A stretch of DNA of 64,000 bases from CAWJMN01 sp963844055 (lineage in GTDB: Bacteria > Planctomycetota > Planctomycetia > Pirellulales > Pirellulaceae), in contig CAWJMN010000001.1 in NCBI GenBank assembly GCA_963844055.1, positions 1,984,001 to 2,048,000 of the forward strand, given 5' to 3'. Under the pieces are notes generated by a model, which was given only the letters and a program-made list of their open reading frames with translations, was not told where the DNA came from and searched no databases. Shown here piece after piece: positions 44,244 through 53,826 of the stretch (within the stretch, counting starts at the first letter, position 1; the number at the start of each line of letters is the position of its first letter). The position numbers and the translations under genes are program-made.

Positions 44244-47200
44244 TTATTCTTTCTTTTCAGGGGCCGTCCTTTGAGACAGCAGAAAGCCGAGCAAGTCATT
44301 GAACTCTTGCGGATTGGTGATCTCGTTGATGTTGGCGGGCATCAAAGAGAGAGCCGTTTTGGATTGTTGCTCAATCTCGGACTTGGCAATGGAGAGTTCC
44401 TTTCCCTTGTTATCGACAAGGATGAGCTGTTCTCCCTCTTCGCGGCGAACCATGCCAGACACCACGCGTCCATCGCTGAGAACGATTGTCGAAGTGCGGA
44501 AGGCAACGTCGACATTGCGATTGGGGTCGAGGACGTCTTCCGTTAGACGTTCAAGTCCTCGAAGGCCAATGCCGTCAAGTTGTGGCCCCACGACCGCCCC
44601 TTGGCCGGCGATTTGATGACATGCCACACAGTTCTTCTTGAAGACGGTCGCTCCATTTTCGGCGTTTGCTTTACCCCCTTGGAAGTCAGCTCGGCGTTGG
44701 GCGATCAGCTTGTCTAAGGCTTCGGAGGCTGGTGGCAAGTTTGCTACGAGCTGTGCTCGCTGCTTTTTCAAATCCTCGTTGCCGAGAGCTTCGAGTTTAG
44801 ACTGAACGTTAGGGAGGTTGAGTAGCGACGCCCCCACTTTTCCACTGCTGACAAGGCCTAACAGGACTTTTGCGCCACTGGCATCTTGGGCGAGTGTTTC
44901 GGCCATTGCCGATTGCAATCGCTGCGGGACAGATTTCATCAGAGTCTCAATACCGGACTGAACGGGCTCGGTTTCTGCCGAGGAAACGGCTGCGGCGATC
45001 TTTTGTCGTTGCTCGGAGGTGACGACGCTATCTCCGGCGGCCTGTACGAGTGCAGCTTTGAGACTGTTAGGCTCTAATGCGGTGAGCACTTGGCCTGCCG
45101 CTGTGAAGGCAACAGGCGAAACATTTGGCTGATTGAGCAATTTTACAAACTCGCCACGCAAGGAGACGAGCTTTAGCTTGCCTGCCAAACTAGCAGCGGT
45201 CACTTGGCTGGGTAATGCGTTGCTGGCATTGAGTGGTGGGTACGAGAATCGCCCCACCGCCAACCATGCATAGCCACTGCCTGTGTCACCATCCACAATT
45301 TCAACGACCACTTGGCGTCCGGCAACTGTGGCTGTATTCCATTTGATCAGCTGCGCCATATCGTTGCGTGGTGGGTTTGCCTCTTGGAGCAGTTCGTTCG
45401 TTGCGGCATCGCGAAGACGAATGGCGTTTTTGCCGTTTAGCTTTTCACCAGGAATGCCGCTATGTCCTGCACACCAGAAGGTCAATTCTTTGGGGGCAGG
45501 GAATGGCTGGCTGCGGTAAACGCCTGTGCGTTGTTCTCCCTTGGGCAAGGACGAATAGAAGCCACTAGCCTTGTCACCATCCTGCGAGGCACGAAGTTGC
45601 AGCGTCCATGGATCATCCGGCTGGGGGCTGCCGTCTGCATGGAGGCTGGCCCAGGCGAGTGCGGGTTCCGAACTTTGCGAGAGCAGTTTGCGGCAAAGTT
45701 CTTCTGCCCATGTATTGATAGTGGGTGTGCTGTTTTGTCCACGCTGCGAAAGACCCGTATGAAGGGCGGTTAAGATTCCCGCTTGAAGGTCTAGATCACC
45801 GTTGAACCGATCGCGAGCGAGTTCCACCAGCGAGTCGACGCGATCTTGAGGGATATAGCGGGAAGCATATTGCAAGTAATTGACGACCACTTCGCGTGGC
45901 TCATCATTTGTCTTCAAGTGGCTTACCAAAAGCGACGCCGACGATGCATTAGGTACCGCTAAGCAGATGGGAACCAGCGTCTTGGTTTGTTCCGACGAAA
46001 GACTCAGTTTTGCCATCCAATTTGGTTCTTGCTCACCGGCCGCCGTTAGGCAATCCTTGAGCGCGATCTTTAGCGATTGTTGCCAAAGGGTATCGTCAGC
46101 AGGCACGGTTGCCAGAGTTTCCAGTAGTGGCTTAATCGAAGTCCAGTGAGGGTGCAGTCCAACGAAGTCAGCCCCCGCGCGACCTGCAAACGAGGAATCG
46201 GCGCCGGGATGAAGCGTAATGTTTAGCGATTTATCATCGACAGCCACGTCTTTGTGGCTGCTGGCGATCATCCGAACATGAGTGGCCAAAACGGGCGCAG
46301 TTACTTTTTGAATTGGCAACAAGTTAGCGACGGTCATTGAATCGGGGCCCGACAATTTGTCGGCGATCCACGCCAAGTGAGTGGCTGCTGGACTGGAATG
46401 GTCCACCTTCTTTAGCTTTTCAAGCACGATTGGAAGGCAGGTTGGGCCAATGACATCGCAAAGGTAATGCTGAACCCGTAAGCGATGTTCTAGGTTGCCG
46501 TTTTCTAGTTGCGAAAGAATTTGCTCAGCCGTCAGCTTGGTCCAGTCGGCAGGCATGTTGGCGGGCTTGGTCCCCTCTGCCTTGCCGTTGTAAGCAATTT
46601 TCCAGATGCGACCGCTAACGCGATCACGTCCTGGATGGGGCAAGGGAACTTCATAGTGACCGATGATGCGATTGTAAAAATCGAGCACATAAAGTGCGCC
46701 ATCGGGCCCAATTTGTAGGTCAACCGGCCGGAACCAGGGGTCGCCACAGGCTAGGAAGTCAGGCTTCTCGATGGCTTGGATTGTGCTTCCGAAATATTTG
46801 GGAGCATTTTGATTGATGCGGCTAGTCATGACGTTGCCGCTTAAGAAGTTGCCGCGGAACTCTTTAGGGAAATTATCCCCCGAGTATTTAACGAGGCCGC
46901 AAATCGCGGTGCTGCCGTGCAAATGTTCCATCATGGACGGCACATATCCCAGTCCATCATGTGGCTTTCCAAAGCTTGGGTAATAGCCCCCACGAATTAG
47001 TTGATAGATGGGCTTGCTATGGCAGTCGGCCGTAAACATGTTGAAGTACTCATCCATGCACATACCAAACGGATTGACTTGGCCGTGGGTAAAGTGCTCA
47101 ATCCGCGATCCATCGAGTTTGAACCGGAACGTGTTGCCCGAGTTCATGTCGACTTTATGGCCGTCTGCTCCTACGACATGGCTATCATTGTTGAAACCAT

Positions 47201-47795
47201 GGCAGGCATAGACCCAGCCATCAAAACCACGACGAAACGCGTTGCACATGCCATGCGTATCACGCGTGTGATCGAACGGTCCGTAAAGCTTGGTTTGTTT
47301 GTCGCACTTCCCATCCCCGTCGGTATCTTCGAAGTGATAGATGTTGGGAATGCTATACGCTATGCAGCCACCCTTCCAAGGATAAATTCCGATCGGGATG
47401 TTGAGCCCCTCTGCAAAAATCGTCACCTTTTCAAAGCGGCCATCGTGATCGGTGTCTTCAAGGATGCGGATCGAATCCTTGGCTGGCTTGTCCAGGGGAG
47501 CGGCATAGGGGTACTCCACGGTGCAGGCGAGCCAGATTCGGCCGCGCTCGTCAAATGCCATGTTTAGTGGCTTTTGGATTTCCGTCTCGGCAGCCACCAA
47601 GGTCACTGTAAACCCATCGGGTACACGAAACTGCTTTTGCTCGTCCGCCGGGCTGAGCCAGGGGGTCGTACGCACACCGGCTGCAAAGGGATCCTCTGCA
47701 GCGCTGGCGAATGCAAACACCATCAGGTGGACAATCGCCAGGGAAGAAAGCCAGGTTAGTCGTTGACGATTCGCGATCGAAAGGTGCAGTCGCAT
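44244..47795 (-). CDS. PVC-type heme-binding, membrane-bound dehydrogenase-like protein
   Basis: 1183 aa with signal peptide (WLSSLAIVHLMVFAFASAAE). The N-terminal half (about 50-400) is the PVC N-terminal beta-propeller: FRVPDGFTVTLVAAETEIQKP, VADTDHDGRF-like and DTDGDGKCDKQTKLYG segments. A helical, HEAT-like middle (about 420-900) follows, with an embedded beta domain. The C-terminus is the CxxCH domain with NCVACHQIAGQGAVVGPQLD (heme site, about residues 1045-1064) and DPNRNVDVAFRTSTIVLSDG. Such proteins are found in planctomycetes and verrucomicrobia and are thought to oxidise sugars or polymers outside the cytoplasm. Divergent from the DUF4139 cluster. Confidence 0.9.
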   Translation of the reverse strand: MRLHLSIANRQRLTWLSSLAIVHLMVFAFASAAEDPFAAGVRTTPWLSPADEQKQFRVPDGFTVTLVAAETEIQKPLNMAFDERGRIWLACTVEYPYAAPLDKPAKDSIRILEDTDHDGRFEKVTIFAEGLNIPIGIYPWKGGCIAYSIPNIYHFEDTDGDGKCDKQTKLYGPFDHTRDTHGMCNAFRRGFDGWVYACHGFNNDSHVVGADGHKVDMNSGNTFRFKLDGSRIEHFTHGQVNPFGMCMDEYFNMFTADCHSKPIYQLIRGGYYPSFGKPHDGLGYVPSMMEHLHGSTAICGLVKYSGDNFPKEFRGNFLSGNVMTSRINQNAPKYFGSTIQAIEKPDFLACGDPWFRPVDLQIGPDGALYVLDFYNRIIGHYEVPLPHPGRDRVSGRIWKIAYNGKAEGTKPANMPADWTKLTAEQILSQLENGNLEHRLRVQHYLCDVIGPTCLPIVLEKLKKVDHSSPAATHLAWIADKLSGPDSMTVANLLPIQKVTAPVLATHVRMIASSHKDVAVDDKSLNITLHPGADSSFAGRAGADFVGLHPHWTSIKPLLETLATVPADDTLWQQSLKIALKDCLTAAGEQEPNWMAKLSLSSEQTKTLVPICLAVPNASSASLLVSHLKTNDEPREVVVNYLQYASRYIPQDRVDSLVELARDRFNGDLDLQAGILTALHTGLSQRGQNSTPTINTWAEELCRKLLSQSSEPALAWASLHADGSPQPDDPWTLQLRASQDGDKASGFYSSLPKGEQRTGVYRSQPFPAPKELTFWCAGHSGIPGEKLNGKNAIRLRDAATNELLQEANPPRNDMAQLIKWNTATVAGRQVVVEIVDGDTGSGYAWLAVGRFSYPPLNASNALPSQVTAASLAGKLKLVSLRGEFVKLLNQPNVSPVAFTAAGQVLTALEPNSLKAALVQAAGDSVVTSEQRQKIAAAVSSAETEPVQSGIETLMKSVPQRLQSAMAETLAQDASGAKVLLGLVSSGKVGASLLNLPNVQSKLEALGNEDLKKQRAQLVANLPPASEALDKLIAQRRADFQGGKANAENGATVFKKNCVACHQIAGQGAVVGPQLDGIGLRGLERLTEDVLDPNRNVDVAFRTSTIVLSDGRVVSGMVRREEGEQLILVDNKGKELSIAKSEIEQQSKTALSLMPANINEITNPQEFNDLLGFLLSQRTAPEKKE

Positions 47796-48178
47796 AGGAA
47801 AAATCAGGAATTATGGGTAGGGGAGGGGAATTTTGGACGGGCTGGGCACTGGCGGCATCGGGCGAGTTGGGCCGGCAGGCCAGGAAATGCGGAACTTATT
47901 GTATCGAGCCCATTAGGCAACCGCAAACTACTAATTCCTATGGGTTTACGGCGACTATTGGACAAAATGGCCCCTGGCAATGGCCAAGTCCTCGAGTGGA
48001 GTTGCGAGGATTGTAACGACCAAAGGATTTTTTCAGGAAGCCATGAAACGGTTTGTGAAGTGGTTCGTCATACCTGATGTCGGGAGCGGGTGAGCTAGGC
48101 TTTGAAGCCTTGAAATCTGTCCCGCTCCTGTGCCCTCATCCGGCTGCCAACGCATTCCCATTGATAAGGAACCTCTTC
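47796..48178. other. Divergent intergenic region before the DUF4139 cluster
   Basis: 383 bp between a - strand heme gene and the + strand DUF4139-like genes. No believable gene. It contains TCCTCG/CGAGGA (47989-48010) and a nested hairpin at 48082-48128, and must hold two promoters, of which none is obvious. Confidence 0.4.
48082..48128 (+). promoter_or_regulatory. Nested hairpin in the leader of the DUF4139 cluster
   Basis: Outer arms GGAGCGGG (48083-48090) and CCCGCTCC (48121-48128) enclose an inner hairpin AGGCTT-TG-AAGCCT (48097-48110). It ends about 50 nt before the ATG at 48179, so it would be in the 5' leader RNA. No T-run follows. It could be a protein-binding or attenuating element; no known riboswitch is recognised. 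Confidence 0.4.
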
Positions 48179-49408
48179 ATGACCGGTTTTCGTCGCTTCT
48201 TTGCCAGTAAGTTGGGCCGTGCGTTCGCCTTGTCGCTAGGCGTCACTGGCGGTGTATTAGGTTTTGCCGAATTGGCCCAAGCTCGTGTCAAACTGATTAC
48301 GCTACCAGTTCGGGAGCGTGTGGAAATTCAACTGGACAACGCTTCGGCGACTCTGGTGGAAGAAGAACGGATCGTTCCACTGGTGAAGGGCGAAAATCAG
48401 GTCGACTTCTCCTGGGCGAATACGCAAATTGATCCGAGCACGATCGTCTTTCGGGTAATTGCCCCCGTGGGTGACAAGCCGCTCGATGTAAAGGTGCTTA
48501 GTGTTAGCTATCCACCGAATGAAGCAGCATTGATTTGGGCGGTAGGGGCCAGCGATTCTGGTTCGGCACGTGTGCGAATCAGCTACTTGCTAGGAAACCT
48601 GACGAAGAGCTTTAACTATCGGGCTGTTGCCAACAAGGATGAGACGAGCTTGGTTCTTTCGCAGTACATGCGGCTCCAGAACTTTGCGGGTGAGTCGTAC
48701 GGCAGCACGGGCTTGTGGGCAGGATTTGGCAAGCGATTCCTCAAGCCGATTGGTCTTAATGAGACTAAAGAAATGCTGATGGAGAAGTACGACAAGGTTC
48801 CTGTCGTTAAGAGCTATACCTGCAACCCTGCTGAGTTTGGCTACATCGATCAGCCGCAAAACAAGCTTCGCGTGCCGATGCACTATGTGCTGAAGAATGA
48901 TAAAGCGAGCAACTTGGGGCTGGCCCCGTTGCAGTATGGCAAGGTTCGCATCTTTATCGATGGTGGCAAGGAAGGATCGACCGCATTCCTTGGTGAAGAT
49001 TGGGGACGTTTTACCCCGATTGATGACGAAATGCGGCTTTATCTGGGCGTTGCTCAAGATGTCGTCGTGAAGCGGACCATTGAAAAGAATGAAAACCAAC
49101 GGATCGCTGGCAATGTCAGCCATCAAGAAGTGATTGTGAAGTACGAGATCGAAAACTTTAAGGACAAGCCCGTCACGCTCGACCTGATTGAAAACATGCG
49201 TCACGTACGCAATGAGACCCGTGGAGATTCGGGGCGTGATGTGGAATGGGAAAATGCGAAGTCGACCACCTTCGAAGGTGGCTATGACAAAGAGCGGAGC
49301 ACGTTTGACCAGCTCGTGTTCCATGCGAAGTTGCCAGCCCGCGACAAGGATGGCAAGGCTGAAAAGATTACGCACAAATTGCATGTCCTGCTCAAGAACG
49401 AGTTCTAG
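48179..49408 (+). CDS. DUF4139-like secreted protein, divergent first member
   Basis: 409 aa from ATG 48179 (AAGGA upstream; open frame back to 48077 is unsupported). Signal peptide to about residue 33. The N-terminal part keeps the pattern of the following six genes: a VEIQLDNASATLVEEERIV strand set and GENQVDFSWANTQIDPSTIV, parallel to their NPLQFSWAGT-IDP-SV. The C-terminal half has MRLYLGVAQDVVVKR followed by a YEIENFKDKPVTLDLIE beta domain as in DUF4139. The central part differs strongly and lacks the LSEYF motif. Probably the same periplasmic or surface fold. It leads the array by 75 bp. Confidence 0.75.
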   Translation: MTGFRRFFASKLGRAFALSLGVTGGVLGFAELAQARVKLITLPVRERVEIQLDNASATLVEEERIVPLVKGENQVDFSWANTQIDPSTIVFRVIAPVGDKPLDVKVLSVSYPPNEAALIWAVGASDSGSARVRISYLLGNLTKSFNYRAVANKDETSLVLSQYMRLQNFAGESYGSTGLWAGFGKRFLKPIGLNETKEMLMEKYDKVPVVKSYTCNPAEFGYIDQPQNKLRVPMHYVLKNDKASNLGLAPLQYGKVRIFIDGGKEGSTAFLGEDWGRFTPIDDEMRLYLGVAQDVVVKRTIEKNENQRIAGNVSHQEVIVKYEIENFKDKPVTLDLIENMRHVRNETRGDSGRDVEWENAKSTTFEGGYDKERSTFDQLVFHAKLPARDKDGKAEKITHKLHVLLKNEF

Positions 49409-49483
49409 TCGCTTGGCCGCGCGAGGCGGTTTGTGGCTGGAAAAGTGTTCTTGATATGAATTTGCTTAAAAGGGACAGATGAA

Positions 49484-50927
49484 ATGCGTACCTCTCTTCA
49501 ATCATGGCTCCTGCGCTGGTCCGTAGGGCTAGTTGCCTGCTGGATGGCAACGGTTGCTGTCGCACAACAGGTGGATCTCTCGACGGTCCCCAAGCGTGAT
49601 ACCGTACAGCTAACGATTTACAACAGCGAAGATCTGACGCTCGTTCGTGAGACTCGCACGATTACCTTTAAGAAGGGAATCAACCCACTTCAGTTCTCCT
49701 GGGCAGGAACCAAGATCGACCCCAGCAGTGTCGAACTGAAGTTTCTTGTCTCATGCAGATCAGTTGGAAGTCCTTGATACAACCTTCCCCCATGCGAAAC
49801 CGCAGATGCTGTACTGGAATGTCAACAGCGAGCATGCCGGGGAAGCAACGGTACAGATTAGCTACTTCACCAGCGGAATTAGTTGGTCTGCTGATTATGT
49901 AGCAATTGCCGACAGGGAAGAAAAACAGCTTTCGCTGGAAGGTTTTGTGAAAATTCAAAACGCCAGTGGAGAAGAGTACGAAGACGCCCAAGTACGGCTG
50001 GTTGTCGGAACAATCAACCTTGTGGAGAAGATTGCCCAATTGGCCGGAATCCAGCCAGAGGCTGTGGCAAACATGCCGGCCGCTGCCCTGGGAGATTTGC
50101 GGATGCGGGCCCTTCGCGAGTCGGCAGCCAGGCCAATGGCAGCTGGTGCAGCTCCTCCCGCGGCTGATGCGCCACCTCCAGCACCAAAAGAGATTGTCAA
50201 AGAAGGGCTTAGCGAATACTTCATCTACACGATTGAAGGAACGGAATCGGTCCCCAATGGCTGGTCGAAGAGAATGCGTTCGCTGGATGCAGTCGGCGTT
50301 CCCTTTCGGGTGGAGTATCGCTATCGACCACGCGAATATGGAGATCACCTTGTTCGCATGTATCTGTGGACTAACGATGTTGCGTCCAAGCTGGGGACAA
50401 CGCCACTGCCTGATGGAGCGGTACGGGTGTTTCGTGACAATGGCCGTGATGGGCTGTCGTTCCTGACGCAGCAACAAGTGAAGTACATCCCCATCGGTGA
50501 TAAGACGGAAATCAACTTAGGTGTCGATCCTGAGGTGGTCTTTGAGCAACGCAAGCTGAAAACCTTCCGGGATAAGATGTGGCTTGTGATCAATGGGACG
50601 AATCAGTTCCGCATGATTGGCGAAGATGGCGTCAATGTGGTTGAGGATTCGAGAATCGCTGGCTGGGATGAACATGAAATGTTTGTGCAGCGGATCGGAA
50701 ACTACACCGGTCGGCCGATTGATGTCGAAATTCGCAGGGAGTGGGACGGGCACATAGTATTTCGTAGTAGCCTGAACCCCAAACTGTTTGACTTTAAGAC
50801 GGTCGAGATGAAAACCAGCATTCCTGCGGGTAAGCGAGGAGAACTCAAGTACGAGGTCATTCGCTCTCAGGGAACAAACGCTAAGCAGAACAACGTCACC
50901 TTGCAAAATGTTGAGGTGCTGCCATGA
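49484..50927 (+). pseudogene. DUF4139 array copy 1 (type C), frame broken
   Basis: Signal peptide (to about residue 28), then VDLSTVPKRDTVQLTIYNSE and NPLQFSWAGTKIDP. The first frame leaves homology after FL at about 49747 and stops at 49777. The match resumes in the next frame as SHADQLEVLDTTFPHAKP and runs to 50927. The span is 1444 nt, 3n+1, so one extra base around 49743-49752 is indicated; corrected length 480 aa. The variable linker is Ala/Pro-rich (about 50060-50190). The C-terminal half carries the LSEYFIYTIEGTE, GDHLVRMYLWTND and NYTGRPIDVEIRR segments. Its stop overlaps the next start (ATGA). Confidence 0.75.
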
Positions 50928-52351
50928 GATGCTTACTGTGTGGCTTTTTTGCTCTGATGGTTGGTCTGGGGCTAGTGCTGACTGCCTCTGCCGAGAATGT
51001 GGATTTGTCGACGGTTCCGCATCGTGATGCTGTCGAGCTGACAATCTACAACGGGGAGGATCTCACGCTCGTTCGAGACATTCGAACGATCACGGTGAAG
51101 AAGGGGGTTAACCCGCTACAGTTTTCATGGGCTGGGACTCAGATCGATTCTTCTAGCGTTCATCTGAGATTTGTTACCCATGCGGACCAGCTCGAAGTCC
51201 TGGAAACGACGTTTCCTCATGGCAAGCCTGCCATGTTGTACTGGAATGTTGGTAGTGAGTTTGCTGGTGAAGTGACTTTAGAAATCAGCTACTTCACCAG
51301 TGGGATTAGTTGGACTGCCGACTATGTGGGAATCTCCAATGCTGCTGAGACTTCGATGAACCTCGAAGGTTTCATTCGGGTGCAGAATAACAGCGGCGAA
51401 GAATACGAGAATGCCCGGGTGCGATTGGTCGTTGGAACCATCAACCTAGTTGAGAAGATTGCCCAGTTGGCAGGTGTGCCGGCGGACGCCGTCAAGTCCC
51501 TGGATGACAGTGTGGTGAAGGGACACAGGTTGAACGCGCAGAACAGTTTCTTTTTTGGGGGAATGGGAGGCTCTGGTCCCGTAGGTGGGCCAGGCGGCAT
51601 GCCCGAGAAAAAAGAAGTCACGAAAGAAGGGCTTAGCGAATACTTTATCTACACGATTGAGGGAACCGAAACGATTCCCAGTGGTTGGTCAAAACGCTTA
51701 AGCTCGCTGGATGCCAAGGATGTGCCGATTCGGGTTGAGTATCGCTATCGTCCGATGGAGTACGGCGATCAACTAGTACGGATGTACTTGATGGTCAATG
51801 ATGAAGCGTCACATTTAGGAACGACTCCACTTCCCAACGGGGAGGTACGGATCTTTAAAGACAATGGGCGAGATGGCTTGTCGTTTGTGACGCGGCAAGC
51901 AACCAAGTACATCCCCATTGGTGACAAGTTTGAACTGAACCTGGGGCATGACCCCGAGGTCATCTTTGAACTTACCAAAAAGCGGACCTATCGCGACTCG
52001 ATCTGGCTGCAGATCAATGGCACTGACCAGCGGCGGTTGCTCAATGGTGACGAAGTCGTCAAGGTTGAAAACGCCAGCGTTGTTGGATGGACACAACATG
52101 AGGTATTTGAGCAACGGGTCCGCAACTATTCCGCTAGGCCAATTGAGGTAGAAATTCGTCGCGCCTTCCCTGGGGACATCGTGTTTCGCAGTCTGCTCGT
52201 CGCTAAGTTACATGACTTTCAGACGGTAGAGCTGAAAACCAAGGTGGCCCCGGGTGGAAAGGAATCGCTGACCTATGAAGTGCTGCAACGACATGGGACT
52301 TCGGCCAAGCAGAATAATGTCACCTTGGAAGAAGGAAAGGTGGCGCTATGA
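50924..52351 (+). CDS. DUF4139 array copy 2 (type A)
   Basis: 475 aa secreted protein. Signal peptide to about residue 23, mature start ENVDLSTVPHRDAVELTIYN. Conserved N-terminal half to about residue 183, ending GTINLVEKIAQLAG. Gly-rich variable linker at about 184-232 (contains FFFGGMGGSGPVGGPGG). Conserved C-terminal half from KEGLSEYFIYTIEGTE, with TKYIPIGDKFELNLG and NYSARPIEVEIRR. Closest to copy 4 by eye (LEVLETTFPH, KPAMLYWNVGSEF, SWTADYVGI). Start is inside the copy 1 stop (ATGA) with GAGGTG as internal Shine-Dalgarno. No catalytic residue is recognised; a structural or binding role is more likely than an enzyme. Confidence 0.82.
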   Translation: MRCLLCGFFALMVGLGLVLTASAENVDLSTVPHRDAVELTIYNGEDLTLVRDIRTITVKKGVNPLQFSWAGTQIDSSSVHLRFVTHADQLEVLETTFPHGKPAMLYWNVGSEFAGEVTLEISYFTSGISWTADYVGISNAAETSMNLEGFIRVQNNSGEEYENARVRLVVGTINLVEKIAQLAGVPADAVKSLDDSVVKGHRLNAQNSFFFGGMGGSGPVGGPGGMPEKKEVTKEGLSEYFIYTIEGTETIPSGWSKRLSSLDAKDVPIRVEYRYRPMEYGDQLVRMYLMVNDEASHLGTTPLPNGEVRIFKDNGRDGLSFVTRQATKYIPIGDKFELNLGHDPEVIFELTKKRTYRDSIWLQINGTDQRRLLNGDEVVKVENASVVGWTQHEVFEQRVRNYSARPIEVEIRRAFPGDIVFRSLLVAKLHDFQTVELKTKVAPGGKESLTYEVLQRHGTSAKQNNVTLEEGKVAL

Positions 52352-53826
52352 GGATTCCTGGAGGGGTGACTTGGCGAGGATTTGCAAGACTTGCCTTGCC
52401 GATCTTGGGCTGTTTGTGCTTTGCAATGCTGGCACAGGGAGAGAACGTCGATCTTTCGACGGTTCCAACGCGCGAGAGCGTACAGCTAACGATTTACAAC
52501 GGCGAAGATCTGACGTTTGTCCGTGATATCCGTAAAGTCACCTTCCACAAGGGAAATAATCCCTTGCAGTTTTCCTGGGCTGGTACTCGCATCGACCCCA
52601 CGAGTGTTCAGTTGCGATTTGTTACCGCCCCAGACAAGCTGGAAGTGGTGGATACGACGTTTCCCCATGCCAAGCCGCACATGTTGTACTGGAATGTGGC
52701 GAGTGAAATGGATGGGGAAGTGACGTTGGAAATCTCCTACTTTACCAGCGGCATTCGCTGGGCGGCTGACTATCAAGTTTACGCCAATGAGGCCGAAACT
52801 TCTGCCAATGTGGAAGGCTTTGTCCGAGTGCAAAATGATAGCGGTGAAGAGTATGAAAATGCCGAGGTGCGACTTGTTGTCGGAAGTATCAACCTTGTCG
52901 AAAAGCTAGAGCAACTTCTGGGGCAGGGGATCGACAAAGATGAAGTGGATTCGAAGGCCGAGGGGGGCAAACGTGATTATAGCAAGAGTCGCGGGCTAAA
53001 TCGGGCCATTCGTTTGGCAGAGAAGTCCGGCGAAATGGAAGTTGAAATGCTCGCTGAAGACCTTGGCGTGGTGGAGCAACAGGCCAAGGCCGTCGTGAAG
53101 GAAGCACTAAGCGAATATTTCCTCTACACGATCGAGGGAACCGAAACGATTCCGGCCGGGTGGTCAAAGCGTTTGCGCTCGCTGGAAGCTCTTGAAGTTT
53201 CGATCGAGGTGCAATATCGGTTTCGTCCGCAAGAGTATGGAGATCAGATGGTTCGCCTGTACGTTTTCAAAAACGATGAGGCATCGAAGCTAGGGACGAC
53301 ACCCATGCCCGACGGGGTTTATCGAGTCTTTCGTGATAATGGACGGGATGGTTTGGCGTTTGTTGTCATGCAGTCGATGCGTTACGTTCCTATCGGAGAC
53401 AAAGTCGAGTTGAACTTGGGCCACGACCCGCGTGTTATCCATGAACTCGTGAAGCGAAGGATATGGCGCGACAATCTGTGGCTGCAATTGAACGGGAGTG
53501 GGACGCTTGTTGAACTGGGCAAACAGGTAAAGGTCGTGCAGGAGAATGCGACGCTGGCCGGTTGGGATGATCATGAGGTGCTGCTCGAACGGGTGCGTAA
53601 TTATTCTGGCAAGCCAATTCGGGTCGAGATTCGTCGGACGCTACCGGGTCACATTGCTGTTCGTAGCAAGCTGGAAACGAAATTGCATGACTTTCAAACG
53701 GTCGAATTCACCGCCACCGTGGCTTCTGCCACGAAGGTGGAACTTCCTTATGAGGTGCGACGCAAGCAGGGGACCAATAGCCGCCAGAATAACGTCACCC
53801 TTGAAGCTGCCGAGGTGACACCATGA
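52348..53826 (+). CDS. DUF4139 array copy 3 (type B)
   Basis: 492 aa. Signal peptide to about residue 31, then ENVDLSTVPTRESVQLTIYN. Variable linker at about 191-249 is highly charged (contains EGGKRDYSKSRGLNRAIRLA) and probably helical, unlike the Gly-rich linker of copy 2. Type B markers are VVDTTFPHAKPHMLYWNVAS, SYFTSGIRW, NYSGKPIRVEIRRTLPGH and RRKQGTNSRQNNVTLE, all shared with copy 5. Overlaps copy 2 by ATGA; AGGAAAGG lies just upstream within copy 2. The linker loses the AQLAG helix and starts EKLEQLLGQ instead. Confidence 0.82.
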   Translation: MRIPGGVTWRGFARLALPILGCLCFAMLAQGENVDLSTVPTRESVQLTIYNGEDLTFVRDIRKVTFHKGNNPLQFSWAGTRIDPTSVQLRFVTAPDKLEVVDTTFPHAKPHMLYWNVASEMDGEVTLEISYFTSGIRWAADYQVYANEAETSANVEGFVRVQNDSGEEYENAEVRLVVGSINLVEKLEQLLGQGIDKDEVDSKAEGGKRDYSKSRGLNRAIRLAEKSGEMEVEMLAEDLGVVEQQAKAVVKEALSEYFLYTIEGTETIPAGWSKRLRSLEALEVSIEVQYRFRPQEYGDQMVRLYVFKNDEASKLGTTPMPDGVYRVFRDNGRDGLAFVVMQSMRYVPIGDKVELNLGHDPRVIHELVKRRIWRDNLWLQLNGSGTLVELGKQVKVVQENATLAGWDDHEVLLERVRNYSGKPIRVEIRRTLPGHIAVRSKLETKLHDFQTVEFTATVASATKVELPYEVRRKQGTNSRQNNVTLEAAEVTP

